Source of the DNA: Verrucomicrobiales bacterium
GTDB lineage: Bacteria > Verrucomicrobiota > Verrucomicrobiia > Verrucomicrobiales > DEV007
Direction of reading: 5' to 3'
DNA: 64,000 nucleotides
NCBI GenBank assembly: GCA_029213005.1
Contig: JARGPI010000001.1
Span: 386,007 to 450,006 of the forward strand
A program made the translations under genes and the position numbers. Shown here one piece after another: positions 18,930-29,061 of this stretch. Below the pieces are notes generated by a model. The model did not search any database and was not told the DNA's origin. It saw only the letters and a program-made list of their open reading frames with translations. How positions within the stretch are numbered: position 1 is the stretch's first letter; every line of letters begins with the position of its first letter.

Positions 18930-20381
18930 CTATCGGGAACGTCCCTGAGTTTTGTAGGTTTCGAGGGTGTTAGTTAGCTCTTGGACTATTTCTGGATAGT
19001 CACGAGACAGATCAGTGGTTTCCTTCGGGTCGACGCTCAGATTATAGAGAGCGACGGTCTTGTCCTTTGGAACCAGTTTCCACTCGTCTTTTCGAATAGC
19101 GAAATTTCCTCCCAGGTCATGATTGATGACGAGATTTCGGTTGGGAAGAGCATCAGCTTTTCCGGTGAGCAGCGGAAGAATACTGTAACTGTCCTCGCCG
19201 GAGTCTTCCGGGAGTTGCTGCCCCAGGATATCGGCAACGGTGGCGAAGAAATCGGTGAGGCATATCACCTGATTACTAGTTGTGCCCGCGGGGGTGATTC
19301 CCGGCCAGCGGACGACGAAGGGAACCCGGTGACCTCCTTCGTGAATCTGGGTTTTGTGTCCCCTGAAGTGTTGGTTTATATCCACTCCGTGACTCTTGAG
19401 TTCAGCGATTTGGCGACCGTAGGAAGAGGTGCCATTATCAGCACTAAAGATAACAATCGTGTTATTAGCATTACCGGCGTTCTCAATGGCGTTCATAATT
19501 TGGCCTACAATGGCATCCGTTTCCATAACGAAATCTGCGTAGTGAGTGATGCCACTTTTACCCTTCCAATCCGCACTTGGCGAGATGGGAGTGTGCGGGG
19601 ATGTCAATGGAACATAGAGGAAGAAAGGTTGATCTTTCTTTGAGGCTTTGATGATGTATTCAGCGGATTTCTTGCCTAGTGTGGGAAGGATGTCTTCGAG
19701 TTTCCATCCCTCGACCATTGGCCCGGGATGTCCGAAAATTTTTTCAGGCTTTGTCGTAACCAGATGACCCAGAACGGTTTCGTTTTCGATCCATGTATAC
19801 GGAGGAAAGTTCGGGGCGTCCATCCCGAACCAGTAGTCAAAACCGATGGCTGTGGGCCCACCGCTTACGGCTTGGGAGAAATCAATTTTTGCGGAGACGG
19901 TGGCAATGCGTTGTTCACCGGCGTTGAAGTAGGAGTCGGCATCCTCGTTGATGTCGTTGGCGACGTTGCCGTCTTTGTCGTGCCAGTGAAGTCCCAGGTG
20001 CCATTTTCCAATCATCCCGGTTTGATAGCCATTCTCGCTAAGAAATGAAGAGACGGTTTGCCTGTCTTTTTCAATGAGTGGGCGACCGTATTCCCAGAGG
20101 ACTGATCTTTTGAGTCTCGAGCGCCAGCAATGCCTTCCGGTGAGCAGGCCGTAGCGGGTGGGAGTGCAGACGGCGGACCCTGAGTGGGCGTCGGTGAAAT
20201 TCATGCCTTGTGAGATGAGATCATCGATATTCGGGGTTTTCATACCGCCGATGGCCGGGTTATTGGCAGACACCGAGTCAAACCCCATATCGTCAGCGAG
20301 TATAAAAACGATATTAGGCTGCTCAGCGGCACCGCCGAAAGAGGTGAGAACCAATGCAATGATTAGGGAGACTTTAAGCAT
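18930..20381 (-). CDS. Secreted sulfatase (formylglycine-dependent)
   Basis: This 483-residue exported enzyme is predicted to remove sulfate esters from a carbohydrate or similar substrate. A signal peptide ends near residue 19. The metal-binding L-A-D-D-M-G lies at residues 28-33. The formylglycine motif C-T-P-T-R is at residues 72-76, so C72 would be oxidised by a formylglycine-generating enzyme encoded elsewhere. G-K-W-H-L-G near residue 125 and D-N-G-T near residue 317 supply further active-site residues. Sulfatases are amplified in PVC bacteria that feed on sulfated glycans. It begins 70 bases after the selenoprotein stop on the same strand, so the two may share a transcript. The substrate is unknown. 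Confidence 0.93.
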   Translation of the reverse strand: MLKVSLIIALVLTSFGGAAEQPNIVFILADDMGFDSVSANNPAIGGMKTPNIDDLISQGMNFTDAHSGSAVCTPTRYGLLTGRHCWRSRLKRSVLWEYGRPLIEKDRQTVSSFLSENGYQTGMIGKWHLGLHWHDKDGNVANDINEDADSYFNAGEQRIATVSAKIDFSQAVSGGPTAIGFDYWFGMDAPNFPPYTWIENETVLGHLVTTKPEKIFGHPGPMVEGWKLEDILPTLGKKSAEYIIKASKKDQPFFLYVPLTSPHTPISPSADWKGKSGITHYADFVMETDAIVGQIMNAIENAGNANNTIVIFSADNGTSSYGRQIAELKSHGVDINQHFRGHKTQIHEGGHRVPFVVRWPGITPAGTTSNQVICLTDFFATVADILGQQLPEDSGEDSYSILPLLTGKADALPNRNLVINHDLGGNFAIRKDEWKLVPKDKTVALYNLSVDPKETTDLSRDYPEIVQELTNTLETYKTQGRSR

Positions 20382-20451
20382 ATTGTAAATTTTTTTGTGA
20401 TCTATAATACAGCTGATTTACCTGCAGACGTTTTTTAACAGCGGCAAAGAC

Positions 20452-21654
20452 CTATCTATGGGATTGCGTGCTACGACCCGATTTATCGGCATAAGACATC
20501 ATGTCGATATACTGTTCCTCAGTCCAGCGTCTTCGGACGCTGGCGGGTGCAGAGCGCCAGAGTTCTTCAAAACTTTCGTGACCGGTTCGACCTTTCCTTC
20601 CTTCCCGCCTTCGTTTTTCCGTCTTTTGAGTAATATAAGTTGGAAGATCGATATAGTGTTCACCAAGCAAGTTTTTCAGGGACGCAACCGTATGGGGACC
20701 CGGGGAGATGTCTCTCACCGTTGGCCAGGCTCCGGTATATTTCTTTTCCGTGTTCTTTCCGAAGCATTCTTTATTGGTCTCCGGGATATCAAGAATCACC
20801 ACACCTGTCTCACCTGCTTTTTCTATAGCCATTTGGATCTCACGCGGTGGTTCATGCCCGGTTCCAATTTTTACAAAGACATAGCGGGATTGAAATCGCT
20901 TCAACAGCGCCTCATTAGACAAAACCTCTTTGAGCGACGGATTAATGTTTCCACCCTTCGAGGGAACGGCTACAATGCGGCGGTTATCATCCCATGATAC
21001 GACAAAAGCGTGAGCCGGGCTGAATTGCCAAGGGGTGGCAAACAAGGTTTCACCCCGGGCCGGGTGATTTTTCATAACCTGACGCAGGTCGAGAATTCCC
21101 TCAGGAATTTTTTCATTCATCTGAACATCCGACTCCTTTAAATCTTTAGTTTGTTCCACGGCTTCGTAGTTAGGTGTCGTCACGATCCGACCGTCAGGAG
21201 TGATGACAACGAGAGCGTTCCCCTGAAACATAAGTCGATCGCACAACTCCTCGCTGATACCGGGAAGAAATTTGCGGATTTGCGCCTTGCCCCCACCCAG
21301 TGCAGTGGTGAACAGTCGAACGCAGACAAAATTCTCTGCGGCCATTGTCTTGAAAGTTACATTAGAGAGCAGACCGCCCTCTGTCATTCCGGCGTTGGCT
21401 CAGACCTCACAGACCGCCCCGCGGTTGATGACCATCAGGATAGGGCGTTGTGACTCTTTTGCCACCCGGGCTGCTGTCTCGTAATTACTATACCAAAATG
21501 TGTCGCGTGCATCGTTAGGCCATTGGCCGTTTATTTTTTCCGGGATATTTCCCAGAACGCCCCCGCTGTCTGCCTCATCTGCCTTCGGGTATCCCATGAA
21601 TAAACTGATGATAATGGGCACGAAGATGGCGGCGGCAGAAAAGTTTGTCTTCAT
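20452..21654 (-). CDS. Predicted exported selenoprotein: thioredoxin-like Cys-x-x-Sec protein
   Basis: Read through one TGA (21400-21402), this is a 400-residue protein. The ATG at 21654 opens a signal peptide (M-K-T-N-F-S-A-A-A-I..., residues 1 to about 27). A thioredoxin-like start follows: A-A-R-V-A-K-E-S-Q-R-P-I-L-M-V-I-N, then C82-E-V-Sec85, which is the spacing of the redox CxxC. After the TGA the same frame stays open for 315 codons. It continues with N-F-V-C-V-R-L-F and V-V-I-T-P-D-G-R, as expected for the later strands of the fold, then a second, Cys-poor region of similar pattern. A SECIS-like hairpin lies 17 bases after the TGA. A redox role outside the cytoplasm is inferred. The alternative is a nonsense mutation or an assembly error. 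Confidence 0.75.
21364..21382 (-). promoter_or_regulatory. Bacterial SECIS-like hairpin for UGA recoding
   Basis: On the mRNA strand AGAGGGC-GGUCU-GCUCUCU forms a 7-bp stem (one G-U pair) with the loop GGUCU. It starts 17 bases after the in-frame UGA at 21400-21402, placing the loop about 24 bases downstream. The E. coli fdhF element has the same GC-closed loop containing GGUCU, which SelB recognises. Position and loop both fit a selenocysteine insertion element inside the coding region. Confidence 0.75.
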
Positions 21655-21899
21655 GATATTGTGAAAAATGTAATAAAATTTTGCACCCCGTGACCTGACT
21701 TGAGTAGTGGCTGATTTGTGTCCCCGGGTGGAAACGATGCAAAAACTCACTCGTCGCACTAAGGGGATGATTCTGACCTCCAAGCTAACCGTCGCATATA
21801 ATTGCTTCTTAACGGCTCTTTTCTTAGGGGGAAAGTGGACCCTTTAGTCGTTAGCATTTTAGAATTGATTAATTCCAGGGATCTTGATAATGTTCGACC

Positions 21900-22163
21900 A
21901 TGGTCTCTTATATCATTCTATGGATCGTCCTCGGCCTCATCATGGGAGTCATCGCTCGCGCGATTCTCCCCGGTGAACAGAAGATGAACTTAATCACCAC
22001 TATGATCGTTGGTGCTATCGGCGCGTTCCTCGGTGCATACGTGGGTCGTATGGTAGGAATCGATACGAGCTACTTCAACGTTTGGAGCATTCTTGCTGCC
22101 GTCGTTGGGTCTCTCCTCGTATTGATTGTCTGGTGTCTTATTTTCAAAAAGAGCTGGAAGTAA
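21900..22163 (+). CDS. GlsB/YeaQ/YmgE-type small membrane protein
   Basis: This 87-residue protein consists of three hydrophobic helices: about 3-22, 32-50 and 60-82. The first loop has the conserved A-R-x-I-L-P-G-E-Q, and the second helix has the Gly-rich I-V-G-A-I-G-A-F-L-G. These match the transglycosylase-associated (GlsB) family, stress-linked inner-membrane proteins without a proven activity. It is followed by a strong terminator, so it is probably monocistronic. The ATG at 21900 has no clear Shine-Dalgarno sequence. Confidence 0.88.
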   Translation: MVSYIILWIVLGLIMGVIARAILPGEQKMNLITTMIVGAIGAFLGAYVGRMVGIDTSYFNVWSILAAVVGSLLVLIVWCLIFKKSWK

Positions 22164-22195
22164 TTCAACAGGTTCTTACGAACAAATTTTATCGG

Positions 22196-22229
22196 GCGGG
22201 TGCTGACTTGTTAGCACTCGCTTTTTTTT
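22196..22229 (+). terminator. Rho-independent terminator after the GlsB-like gene
   Basis: GCGGGTGCT and AGCACTCGC form a 9-bp stem with one G-T pair and an 8-base loop. Eight T follow. Confidence 0.9.
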
Positions 22230-22240
22230 GCCCGGAAACC

Positions 22241-23566
22241 TCAGCTAATGGCGAACTTTATTGCAAACAGGACGCTCAAGGTACCCAACAGCCAGTGAAT
22301 CCGATGCTTTTGACCGCTAGCGGTCATTAGTAAACAATAGGTTATACATCCCAGGGCAATTCCATTTGCGATGCTGAAACAGAGCGGAATCAACATCGCG
22401 GTCAGGATTCCCGGTGCGGAATCGGCAAGATCGTCCCAATCCAAGCTTCGGAGACCCGACAACATCAAGACACCAACGAGAATCAATGCCGGCGCGGTGG
22501 CTGCAGCTGGAATAATCAGCAGAATCGGAGCAAAAAAGAGGGTCAAAAGGAAACAGAACGCTACCACGACTCCGGTTAAACCGGTTCTTCCCCCGGCCTC
22601 GATACCAGTTGCTGACTCGATGTAAGCGGTCACCGGAGACGAGCCCAGACAGGCCCCTACGGCAGTGGCGGCGGCATCGGCAAGCAAAGCGTTGGACAGT
22701 TTCGGCAAATTGCCCTTCTCGTCAGTGAATTTTCCCCGCCGCGTTACAGCGATCAGCGTGCCCATTGAATCAAACAAATCGACAAACAACAATGTGACCA
22801 CAATCATCCAGGCTGAATGCCAGTTTTTGAAGGGATAGAGCCAGTCGACTTCAAAAAACACCGGTGCGATCGAATGCGGTAGCCCGACAATACCATCAGG
22901 GCGACCTGTGACGGTGCCGCTTTCCGCCGGAACGAACAGCCCCACTAAAGTTACGGTTAGGATAGCAATGAGACTGGCGCCGGGAACTTGTTTCACCATG
23001 AGCACGACAGCGATTACCAGACCAAGCAACGCTAAAGTGGCTGAATTTGGCAGCCAACCGTCGCTTATCGGCCCCAGGGTGATCAAGGTTTCGGGATGAT
23101 CCACCACTATCCCGGCATTTTGGAATCCGATAAGCGCAATAAACAGTCCGATTCCGGCCTGAATTCCGATTTTCAAACACTCCGGGATCGCCTCGACGAT
23201 CAAACTCCGTACCCCGCTAAGCGACAGAATTACAAACAATATCCCCGTCCAGAAAACCATTCCGAGAGCGCCCTGCCACGGAATATTCATGCCGATACAG
23301 ATTCCGAAGGTGAAAAATGCATTTAATCCCATTCCCGGAGCGAGAGCGATCGGGTAATTCGTCAAAAAAGCGGCAAGCAGGGTACCAATTGCTGACACCA
23401 AAGCCGTGGCGGTGAGCAACGCTCCCCGATCCATCCCCGTTTTTGCCAACATGTCGGGATGAACCATCAGGATATAGGCCATCGCCGCGAAAGTCGTCAG
23501 CCCGGCAACGACCTCCCGCCGAAACGTGGTCTGATTTTCCCGGAACTTGAAAACGCGTTCAACCAT
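22241..23566 (-). CDS. NCS2-family purine permease (AzgA/PbuG type)
   Basis: This 441-residue inner-membrane transporter has about 12-14 hydrophobic segments. The N-terminal F-R-x-E-V-V-A-G-L-T-T-F-A-A-M-A-Y-I-L and A-P-G-M-G-L-N-A-F-F-T-F are hallmarks of the AzgA-like branch of NCS2, which imports adenine, guanine or hypoxanthine with protons. Further conserved blocks are L-F-V-D-L-F-D-S-M-G-T-L near residue 262 and S-S-P-V-T-A-Y-I-E-S-A-T-G-I near residue 311. It is convergent with the GlsB-like gene and divergent from the 1,720-residue secreted protein. No purine-sensing riboswitch is seen in the 120-base upstream gap. Confidence 0.92.
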   Translation of the reverse strand: MVERVFKFRENQTTFRREVVAGLTTFAAMAYILMVHPDMLAKTGMDRGALLTATALVSAIGTLLAAFLTNYPIALAPGMGLNAFFTFGICIGMNIPWQGALGMVFWTGILFVILSLSGVRSLIVEAIPECLKIGIQAGIGLFIALIGFQNAGIVVDHPETLITLGPISDGWLPNSATLALLGLVIAVVLMVKQVPGASLIAILTVTLVGLFVPAESGTVTGRPDGIVGLPHSIAPVFFEVDWLYPFKNWHSAWMIVVTLLFVDLFDSMGTLIAVTRRGKFTDEKGNLPKLSNALLADAAATAVGACLGSSPVTAYIESATGIEAGGRTGLTGVVVAFCFLLTLFFAPILLIIPAAATAPALILVGVLMLSGLRSLDWDDLADSAPGILTAMLIPLCFSIANGIALGCITYCLLMTASGQKHRIHWLLGTLSVLFAIKFAIS

Positions 23567-23688
23567 AGGCTCTTACCCTTAGTCGGCGACCCTCCTCAAT
23601 CAATTCGAAAACTCAAGAATTAAAGGGCTACGCATTCCGTGACTTCCCCCCTAACCCATTTCCTACTAATGTTGCCCCTTAGACTAAC

Positions 23689-26600
23689 ATGAACCTATTA
23701 TTTCGCGCCTATCTCTTCTGCTCTGTGCTGCTGATTTCAAATCACACCGCTGCGGATCAATGGAAAACAGTCGGCGCCCTGGGGAATTCGGGTGGTGATG
23801 GGGCTAGCCTGGTTCGATTCGACCAAACGGAGGCCAGTGGCATCGGACCAGTCCTCGACACCTCCCAGACACTCTGGGAACGGGCCGGAGCGGGACAGCT
23901 CAACCGTTACGCACTTGACGGCCGATTACTGGCAAGTTTTGCGATTCCCGAAAGCACGGATCGAAACGATCAAATGGCGATTTGCGATGATTTATTGGTC
24001 CTCCGGTTGAATCGAAAGATTTACACCCTCCCCACAGGCGCAATCCCCGACACGTCCCCCACCCGCCTCGAACTCAACGCAGAGGTGATGTCCTCGAACG
24101 CATTTGAGGGAAAAGTCGCTATTTACGACAAGTCTAAGAACAGTATCTTTCACATCGATCCGGCTAACGGCGAGCTCGTTTTACTAAACAAATGGGATGT
24201 ACCCGTTCAATTTTTGCACTGGGGAGAGGATGGGATTCTCTATATCTTTGGTCAGGGTAAAGTCCATGCCTTGAAAAACGGTATAGAAGTAAAGGGCTTC
24301 CCCCGGGACTTCAGGGGTGAGCGCCCCCGAAAGATCGGACGGTATTGGTATAGCCACAACTGGCACGGGACGATCAATCGACTTAATGAAGCGTTTGAAC
24401 CCGAACCCGGTGTTGTCCTGGGAGGTGCGTCGGGCTCCTTCATCGGATACCTGCCACAGAGCGTTGATTTGACCAATGGAAGAGGGATCGTTCCGGTACG
24501 CTCCGGAATTTTTGCGGTTTCCGGAACCAAAGGCATCATCCAACTACTGAAATGGAATGAAGCGGAACTTCGGTTCGAAGTGGTGCGACGAATCGGCGCC
24601 CTTCCACAACTGCGAACTCTGGCCATCAACCATAGTGGAGATATCTGGACACCTCTGGGGTCTGCTCGCTGGGGAGCATCGAGCGAGACTCCCTTTACGC
24701 TTGGTGACAAATACCCCGATACAGTCGCTCAGGCGGCATCATTGAATGGAGGTACACTGCGCCTCCTCAAAAAACACTATAGCAATGTTCAGCTCGCTTT
24801 TGGCCCGTTTATCGACTCAAGTGGCTGGTCTCATTTTGAATCCAAAGGAATATCTGGCTTTGAATTACCCGACTCGATTACCGGAACCGCTGCCGTTCCT
24901 ATAAAAAGCGGGTATGATTTGGTTGCGGTGGAACGCGGGGGAAAAGCATTTCAAATTGGGCTGACCAATGATGGATCGCTCCGGTCGAATCCCAAAACAA
25001 TCACACTGCCGGGTTTAAGTAACTGTACCAGTCTGGCTTGGTTTCAGAATCATCTCATCGCAGCTGACTCCGGCTCTCTAATCGGGTTCCAGAGAGACGA
25101 TGAACAAAAATGGAAAGAAGCGTTTCGTCGTGATGATTTCAGGGGTGGCGATATTTATATTCATTCGGATGAATCGCAATTTGTAGTCAGCGAAACTCAA
25201 AAAGGAATTCTCTATTTCTTCTCCAGTCTTGACGCGGAGCCCGTTCGCTTTGAGGGCTTGAAACAACCGTCCCACGTCGCCATATCAGAAAACAGGTGTG
25301 TCGTTTATGAATCAGGCAACCAAAGGATTGTCAAACTGGAGCGGTTAGATAATAAAGGTGAAGACATTTCATTAAAAGCCGTCCAACTATCAAAAACTGT
25401 AGAAGAACCACACAGGCACCGTGAAAGCGAATTTCAAGTTTTAACCAGCCCGGGCGGCATTCCGTTCTCTATCGCATTGAGCGAGGAAGACCGGAAACTA
25501 CATCTCTCCATCCGCACCCCCGGCCAACTCCAGCTGGGCATCGCCAACGCAAGCCATGCCTATCTCCTGAACGAAAATAACCGGTTAGAGGATAATAAGA
25601 ATCTATACCATTTTGTACTCCCGGCGGGCGATTGGTCAAAACTCAAAATTGCCGCAGCGGTTCGCCTACCGGCAGAACAGGAGAGGTTTGGCTTTACCGA
25701 TCACCGGGCAATTCATGCTGATTTCGATCCGAATCCCGAAACCTGGGATAATTTCGATTTAAAGTCCTATCGGGAAAAAGCAACCGAGCGACGTCAGGAG
25801 ATCAACATCACCTTCGAGCAGCCAGTTGAAGGCAAAGCCACGCTGGTGATTGAAACTGAAGACGGCAAACGGGTCAGAAACCTGATCTCGGGACGAACCT
25901 TCGCGGCAGGTAGACATATCATCAACTGGGATGGTTATGATGAGGAGGGCAAACTCATCGAACCGGGAACCTACCGGTGGCGGGGCATCACCCACCCCGG
26001 AATCAAACCGTTATATCGGATGAATTTTGCGAACGGTGGCGAGAATACCACCGCGGCCTGGGGCCCCAACCACAGCACCTTTCACTCCGCGGCATCTAAC
26101 GGGAAACTAATATTTTTCGCCGCCCCGGTTACCGAGGGTGGCTGGGCTCTCGTCGCTCTGGATGCGGATGGTAAAATTGTTCAGGGGTATGAACATCAAC
26201 ACGGGCTTGGCATTCAGCACGATGCGATCGCCGCAGACGATCGCTATCTCTATTGCGCTCAGGACGGTTTTGCCTGGGGCGGCACCAAAGGAATCGACTT
26301 CGGTAAGCAGGACTGGGCTGCTGAATGGAAAATCTCAATCGTCCGCTATGATATCGAAACAGGAAAAATGATCGAGTTTCCAGGAAAGCAACGACATCTG
26401 GAAGTCGATACAATGGAGGTTGGCCCCGGTTCTGACCATCCTGATACGACGGATTTTAATCTCGGAGGCCTAACGGTAAAGGACGGAAAACTATATATCG
26501 GCTCTCGACATCGCAAAGCGGTGATCGTGTTAGACGCGGAAACCGGTGCTGAAATCGATGCGATTCCCGTCGATGGAGCTCGTGATATCGCCTCCGGCAA

Positions 26601-28851
26601 ATCTGATATTTATGTAGCTACCGATAGAGGTGTGCTCCGACTAAGCGACAGGAAAACAATAGTTCCGACCGGAGAGATGGATATCTCGGGAATCGCCCTG
26701 TCGCCTGACGGGGACTTGTGGATTAGCGACCGGAACTCTCATCAGGCGATTCGTTTCTCAACTGAAGGTAAACAAATCGCTCGACTGGGAACGCCGGGTG
26801 GCCCCTACAAGGGCCCCTACCTCCCCGGCCGGATGATCAATCCCTGTGGTCTGGTTTTTGGCCCAACTGGAAAACTCTGGGTTACGGAGAACCGCTGGAA
26901 TCCGAAGCGGGTTCTGGCCTGGGATATTGGAAAAAAAACCGTCGTTTTCGAAAAATTTGGAATGCCTCACTACGGTGGTGACGGATCCGGATTTGACCCC
27001 GAGAATCCACGGCGCTGGATCGGGCTGGGATGTTTCTGGGACGTTGATATCGATAAGAACACGGCCCGCCCCACCAGCGTGATATCATTAGAGGAAGGCC
27101 ACTTTGGTAATTATCACCCTCAGAGCTATCAGTTTTTCCGTGAAGAGGGCCGGACCTTTCTCTGTGCCAGGGGAAAGATTGCGCTGATATCCGAGGTACT
27201 GCCCGATGGGACAATCCGCGATATCACAGCAACCGCCGGAACCCACCATTTTGCCTATGGCTGTGATTGGGAACCACCCCAGTCCTATATCGATGCCTTT
27301 TACGAAAAATGGCCGGAAAAACGAGCCCTCGAAAAACCGATGGGCCGCAAAGGTGAAGGTAAACCCTGGAGAGAACGCGGGATGGGCGTTCTCTGGGTAG
27401 ACCGTAACGGTGACGGCGTTCCCCAAAAGGAGGAATTCGATTTTTGCGGTGACGACATCGCCTACGGTGACGGTGCCTGGGGACACTTACAAACCTCTCT
27501 AACTCTCAACATGCCCGTCGTGATCAACGGTCAGACAAAAATCGCTGCGATTTCACCAAAGAGCTTTCTGAAAAACGGAATTCCGGATTATCCCACTCTC
27601 GACGAGGCCATTTCCGAGGCCACTCCCATCGATCTCAGTATCGGATACAAGCGCTCCGGGGTTGCCACAGTGCGGGACAGTTCCGGACGGTTCATCTTCA
27701 ATTCCGATCCGGAAATGAATGCTTACGATGTCGATGGTAGACATCTCTGGAGTTATCCGAATCAGTGGAGCAACGTTCACGGATCGCACAAAGCGCCGCT
27801 ACCTGAACCGGGCGTCCTCCAGGGAACTCTCGGTATACTCGGACTGGCTCCATTCGATGAAGAAGGAGAAGTTTTCTTTATGAACGGAAATCACGGTCGA
27901 TGCTTTATGCTCACAACCGACGGTCTTTATCTCGATGAAGCATTTGTCGACGTTCGCGTCAGTTACCTGAAAAACGAATACCGTCTCGGTGGTGAAATAT
28001 TCGGAGGTAGTTTTGGCCAATCAAAAACCGACGGAAAATACTACGTTCAAATCGGCCATGGTCCTTACCGTATCTACGAAATGACCGGCCTCAGCGAAGC
28101 GACGCGCATTTCCGGAACGCTGCAGGTGACCGGTGAACAGATCACGGCCGCAGAAGGGAAAAATTTGAGAACCGCGGTTGAGGTTCAACCCGCCCGAAAT
28201 ACCACTATCCCCGGAAAACTCAATTGGGATCAAAACGGTAAATTCCGCGTCGAGATGCAATGGGACTTTGATTCCACTCATCTGAAACTGCACTATCACG
28301 TCGAAGACCAGTCCCCCTGGGTCAATAACGGCCGCGACTGGACCAAACTTTTCGCAACCGGTGACACGGTGGACTTTCAATTCGCGACCGATCCCGCTGC
28401 CGATCGAGATCGCCGCAGCGCAGCACCGGGAGACAAGCGCCTTATTATAGCTCAATACGAAGGGAAACCGGTGGCGGTGCTCTATGATTTCCGGATACCC
28501 GATGAGAAAGGGAACGAAAACCCCATTGTATTCACCTCCCCGTGGCGGGCTGAAACCGTCGATAACGTCGTCAAACTGTCGGATACAAAGATAGACGTGA
28601 AAATCTCCAGTCGCGGGTATGAGATTAACGCATCCGTCCCCCTTTCGGATCTCGGTCTCGATTTGAACAACCTTCAAGATTTCCGGGCCGATTTCGGCGT
28701 CACTTACGGAGACGCTGCGGGAACCGACACCAACCTCCGTTCCTACTGGTCAAACCGCAGCACCGGACTGGTCGACGATATCCCCGGTGAAATCATGCTA
28801 GCCCCAAGTTTATGGGGAACCGTTCGGACGGTTCCGAAGTCACCGGAATAA
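23689..28851 (+). CDS. Very large secreted propeller protein with FlgD-like and CBM9-like domains
   Basis: This is a 1,720-residue exported protein; the signal peptide is residues 1-22 (cleaved near T-A-A). Residues 25 to about 560 look like irregular beta-propeller repeats. Around 704-775 is an FlgD-type Ig-like domain ([12 protein letters not shown], then W-D-G-Y-D-E-E-G-K and G-T-Y-R-W-R-G). A second NHL-like propeller follows at about 790-1130, with blades of the form G-K-L-W-V-T-E-N-R. The last 220 residues resemble a CBM9/DOMON-like binding domain ([12 protein letters not shown] and [12 protein letters not shown]). It probably binds or processes extracellular carbohydrate. No catalytic motif is recognised. 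Confidence 0.8.
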   Translation: MNLLFRAYLFCSVLLISNHTAADQWKTVGALGNSGGDGASLVRFDQTEASGIGPVLDTSQTLWERAGAGQLNRYALDGRLLASFAIPESTDRNDQMAICDDLLVLRLNRKIYTLPTGAIPDTSPTRLELNAEVMSSNAFEGKVAIYDKSKNSIFHIDPANGELVLLNKWDVPVQFLHWGEDGILYIFGQGKVHALKNGIEVKGFPRDFRGERPRKIGRYWYSHNWHGTINRLNEAFEPEPGVVLGGASGSFIGYLPQSVDLTNGRGIVPVRSGIFAVSGTKGIIQLLKWNEAELRFEVVRRIGALPQLRTLAINHSGDIWTPLGSARWGASSETPFTLGDKYPDTVAQAASLNGGTLRLLKKHYSNVQLAFGPFIDSSGWSHFESKGISGFELPDSITGTAAVPIKSGYDLVAVERGGKAFQIGLTNDGSLRSNPKTITLPGLSNCTSLAWFQNHLIAADSGSLIGFQRDDEQKWKEAFRRDDFRGGDIYIHSDESQFVVSETQKGILYFFSSLDAEPVRFEGLKQPSHVAISENRCVVYESGNQRIVKLERLDNKGEDISLKAVQLSKTVEEPHRHRESEFQVLTSPGGIPFSIALSEEDRKLHLSIRTPGQLQLGIANASHAYLLNENNRLEDNKNLYHFVLPAGDWSKLKIAAAVRLPAEQERFGFTDHRAIHADFDPNPETWDNFDLKSYREKATERRQEINITFEQPVEGKATLVIETEDGKRVRNLISGRTFAAGRHIINWDGYDEEGKLIEPGTYRWRGITHPGIKPLYRMNFANGGENTTAAWGPNHSTFHSAASNGKLIFFAAPVTEGGWALVALDADGKIVQGYEHQHGLGIQHDAIAADDRYLYCAQDGFAWGGTKGIDFGKQDWAAEWKISIVRYDIETGKMIEFPGKQRHLEVDTMEVGPGSDHPDTTDFNLGGLTVKDGKLYIGSRHRKAVIVLDAETGAEIDAIPVDGARDIASGKSDIYVATDRGVLRLSDRKTIVPTGEMDISGIALSPDGDLWISDRNSHQAIRFSTEGKQIARLGTPGGPYKGPYLPGRMINPCGLVFGPTGKLWVTENRWNPKRVLAWDIGKKTVVFEKFGMPHYGGDGSGFDPENPRRWIGLGCFWDVDIDKNTARPTSVISLEEGHFGNYHPQSYQFFREEGRTFLCARGKIALISEVLPDGTIRDITATAGTHHFAYGCDWEPPQSYIDAFYEKWPEKRALEKPMGRKGEGKPWRERGMGVLWVDRNGDGVPQKEEFDFCGDDIAYGDGAWGHLQTSLTLNMPVVINGQTKIAAISPKSFLKNGIPDYPTLDEAISEATPIDLSIGYKRSGVATVRDSSGRFIFNSDPEMNAYDVDGRHLWSYPNQWSNVHGSHKAPLPEPGVLQGTLGILGLAPFDEEGEVFFMNGNHGRCFMLTTDGLYLDEAFVDVRVSYLKNEYRLGGEIFGGSFGQSKTDGKYYVQIGHGPYRIYEMTGLSEATRISGTLQVTGEQITAAEGKNLRTAVEVQPARNTTIPGKLNWDQNGKFRVEMQWDFDSTHLKLHYHVEDQSPWVNNGRDWTKLFATGDTVDFQFATDPAADRDRRSAAPGDKRLIIAQYEGKPVAVLYDFRIPDEKGNENPIVFTSPWRAETVDNVVKLSDTKIDVKISSRGYEINASVPLSDLGLDLNNLQDFRADFGVTYGDAAGTDTNLRSYWSNRSTGLVDDIPGEIMLAPSLWGTVRTVPKSPE

Positions 28852-29061
28852 TTCACAAGCCGGACTGCTCCCGCTTTGCGTCACCTTTGCGCATATTGAC
28901 AGTCGTCTCCTCCAAGGCATTTTTTCGACCGTCACTGGGCGACAATTTTTGATAACAATTGCCCTCAACTCAACACTGCCCGGACCCTGAACGCCCACGC
29001 CACTATCTCCAAAAAAACGCACCACCGCTTAATCGCTCTGCTGATTTTCGGTATCGTCACA

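Noticed and set aside
20452..21402. Treating 20452-21387 and 21400-21783 as two separate genes or a pseudogene
   Set aside because: They are in the same frame, separated by a single TGA at the second redox position of a thioredoxin motif, with a SECIS-like hairpin after it. The downstream half has no signal peptide or start context of its own. A nonsense mutation remains the fallback explanation.
28021..28677. A 218-codon antisense frame inside the 1,720-residue gene
   Set aside because: No motif or start context; it overlaps a conserved CBM9-like domain on the other strand.
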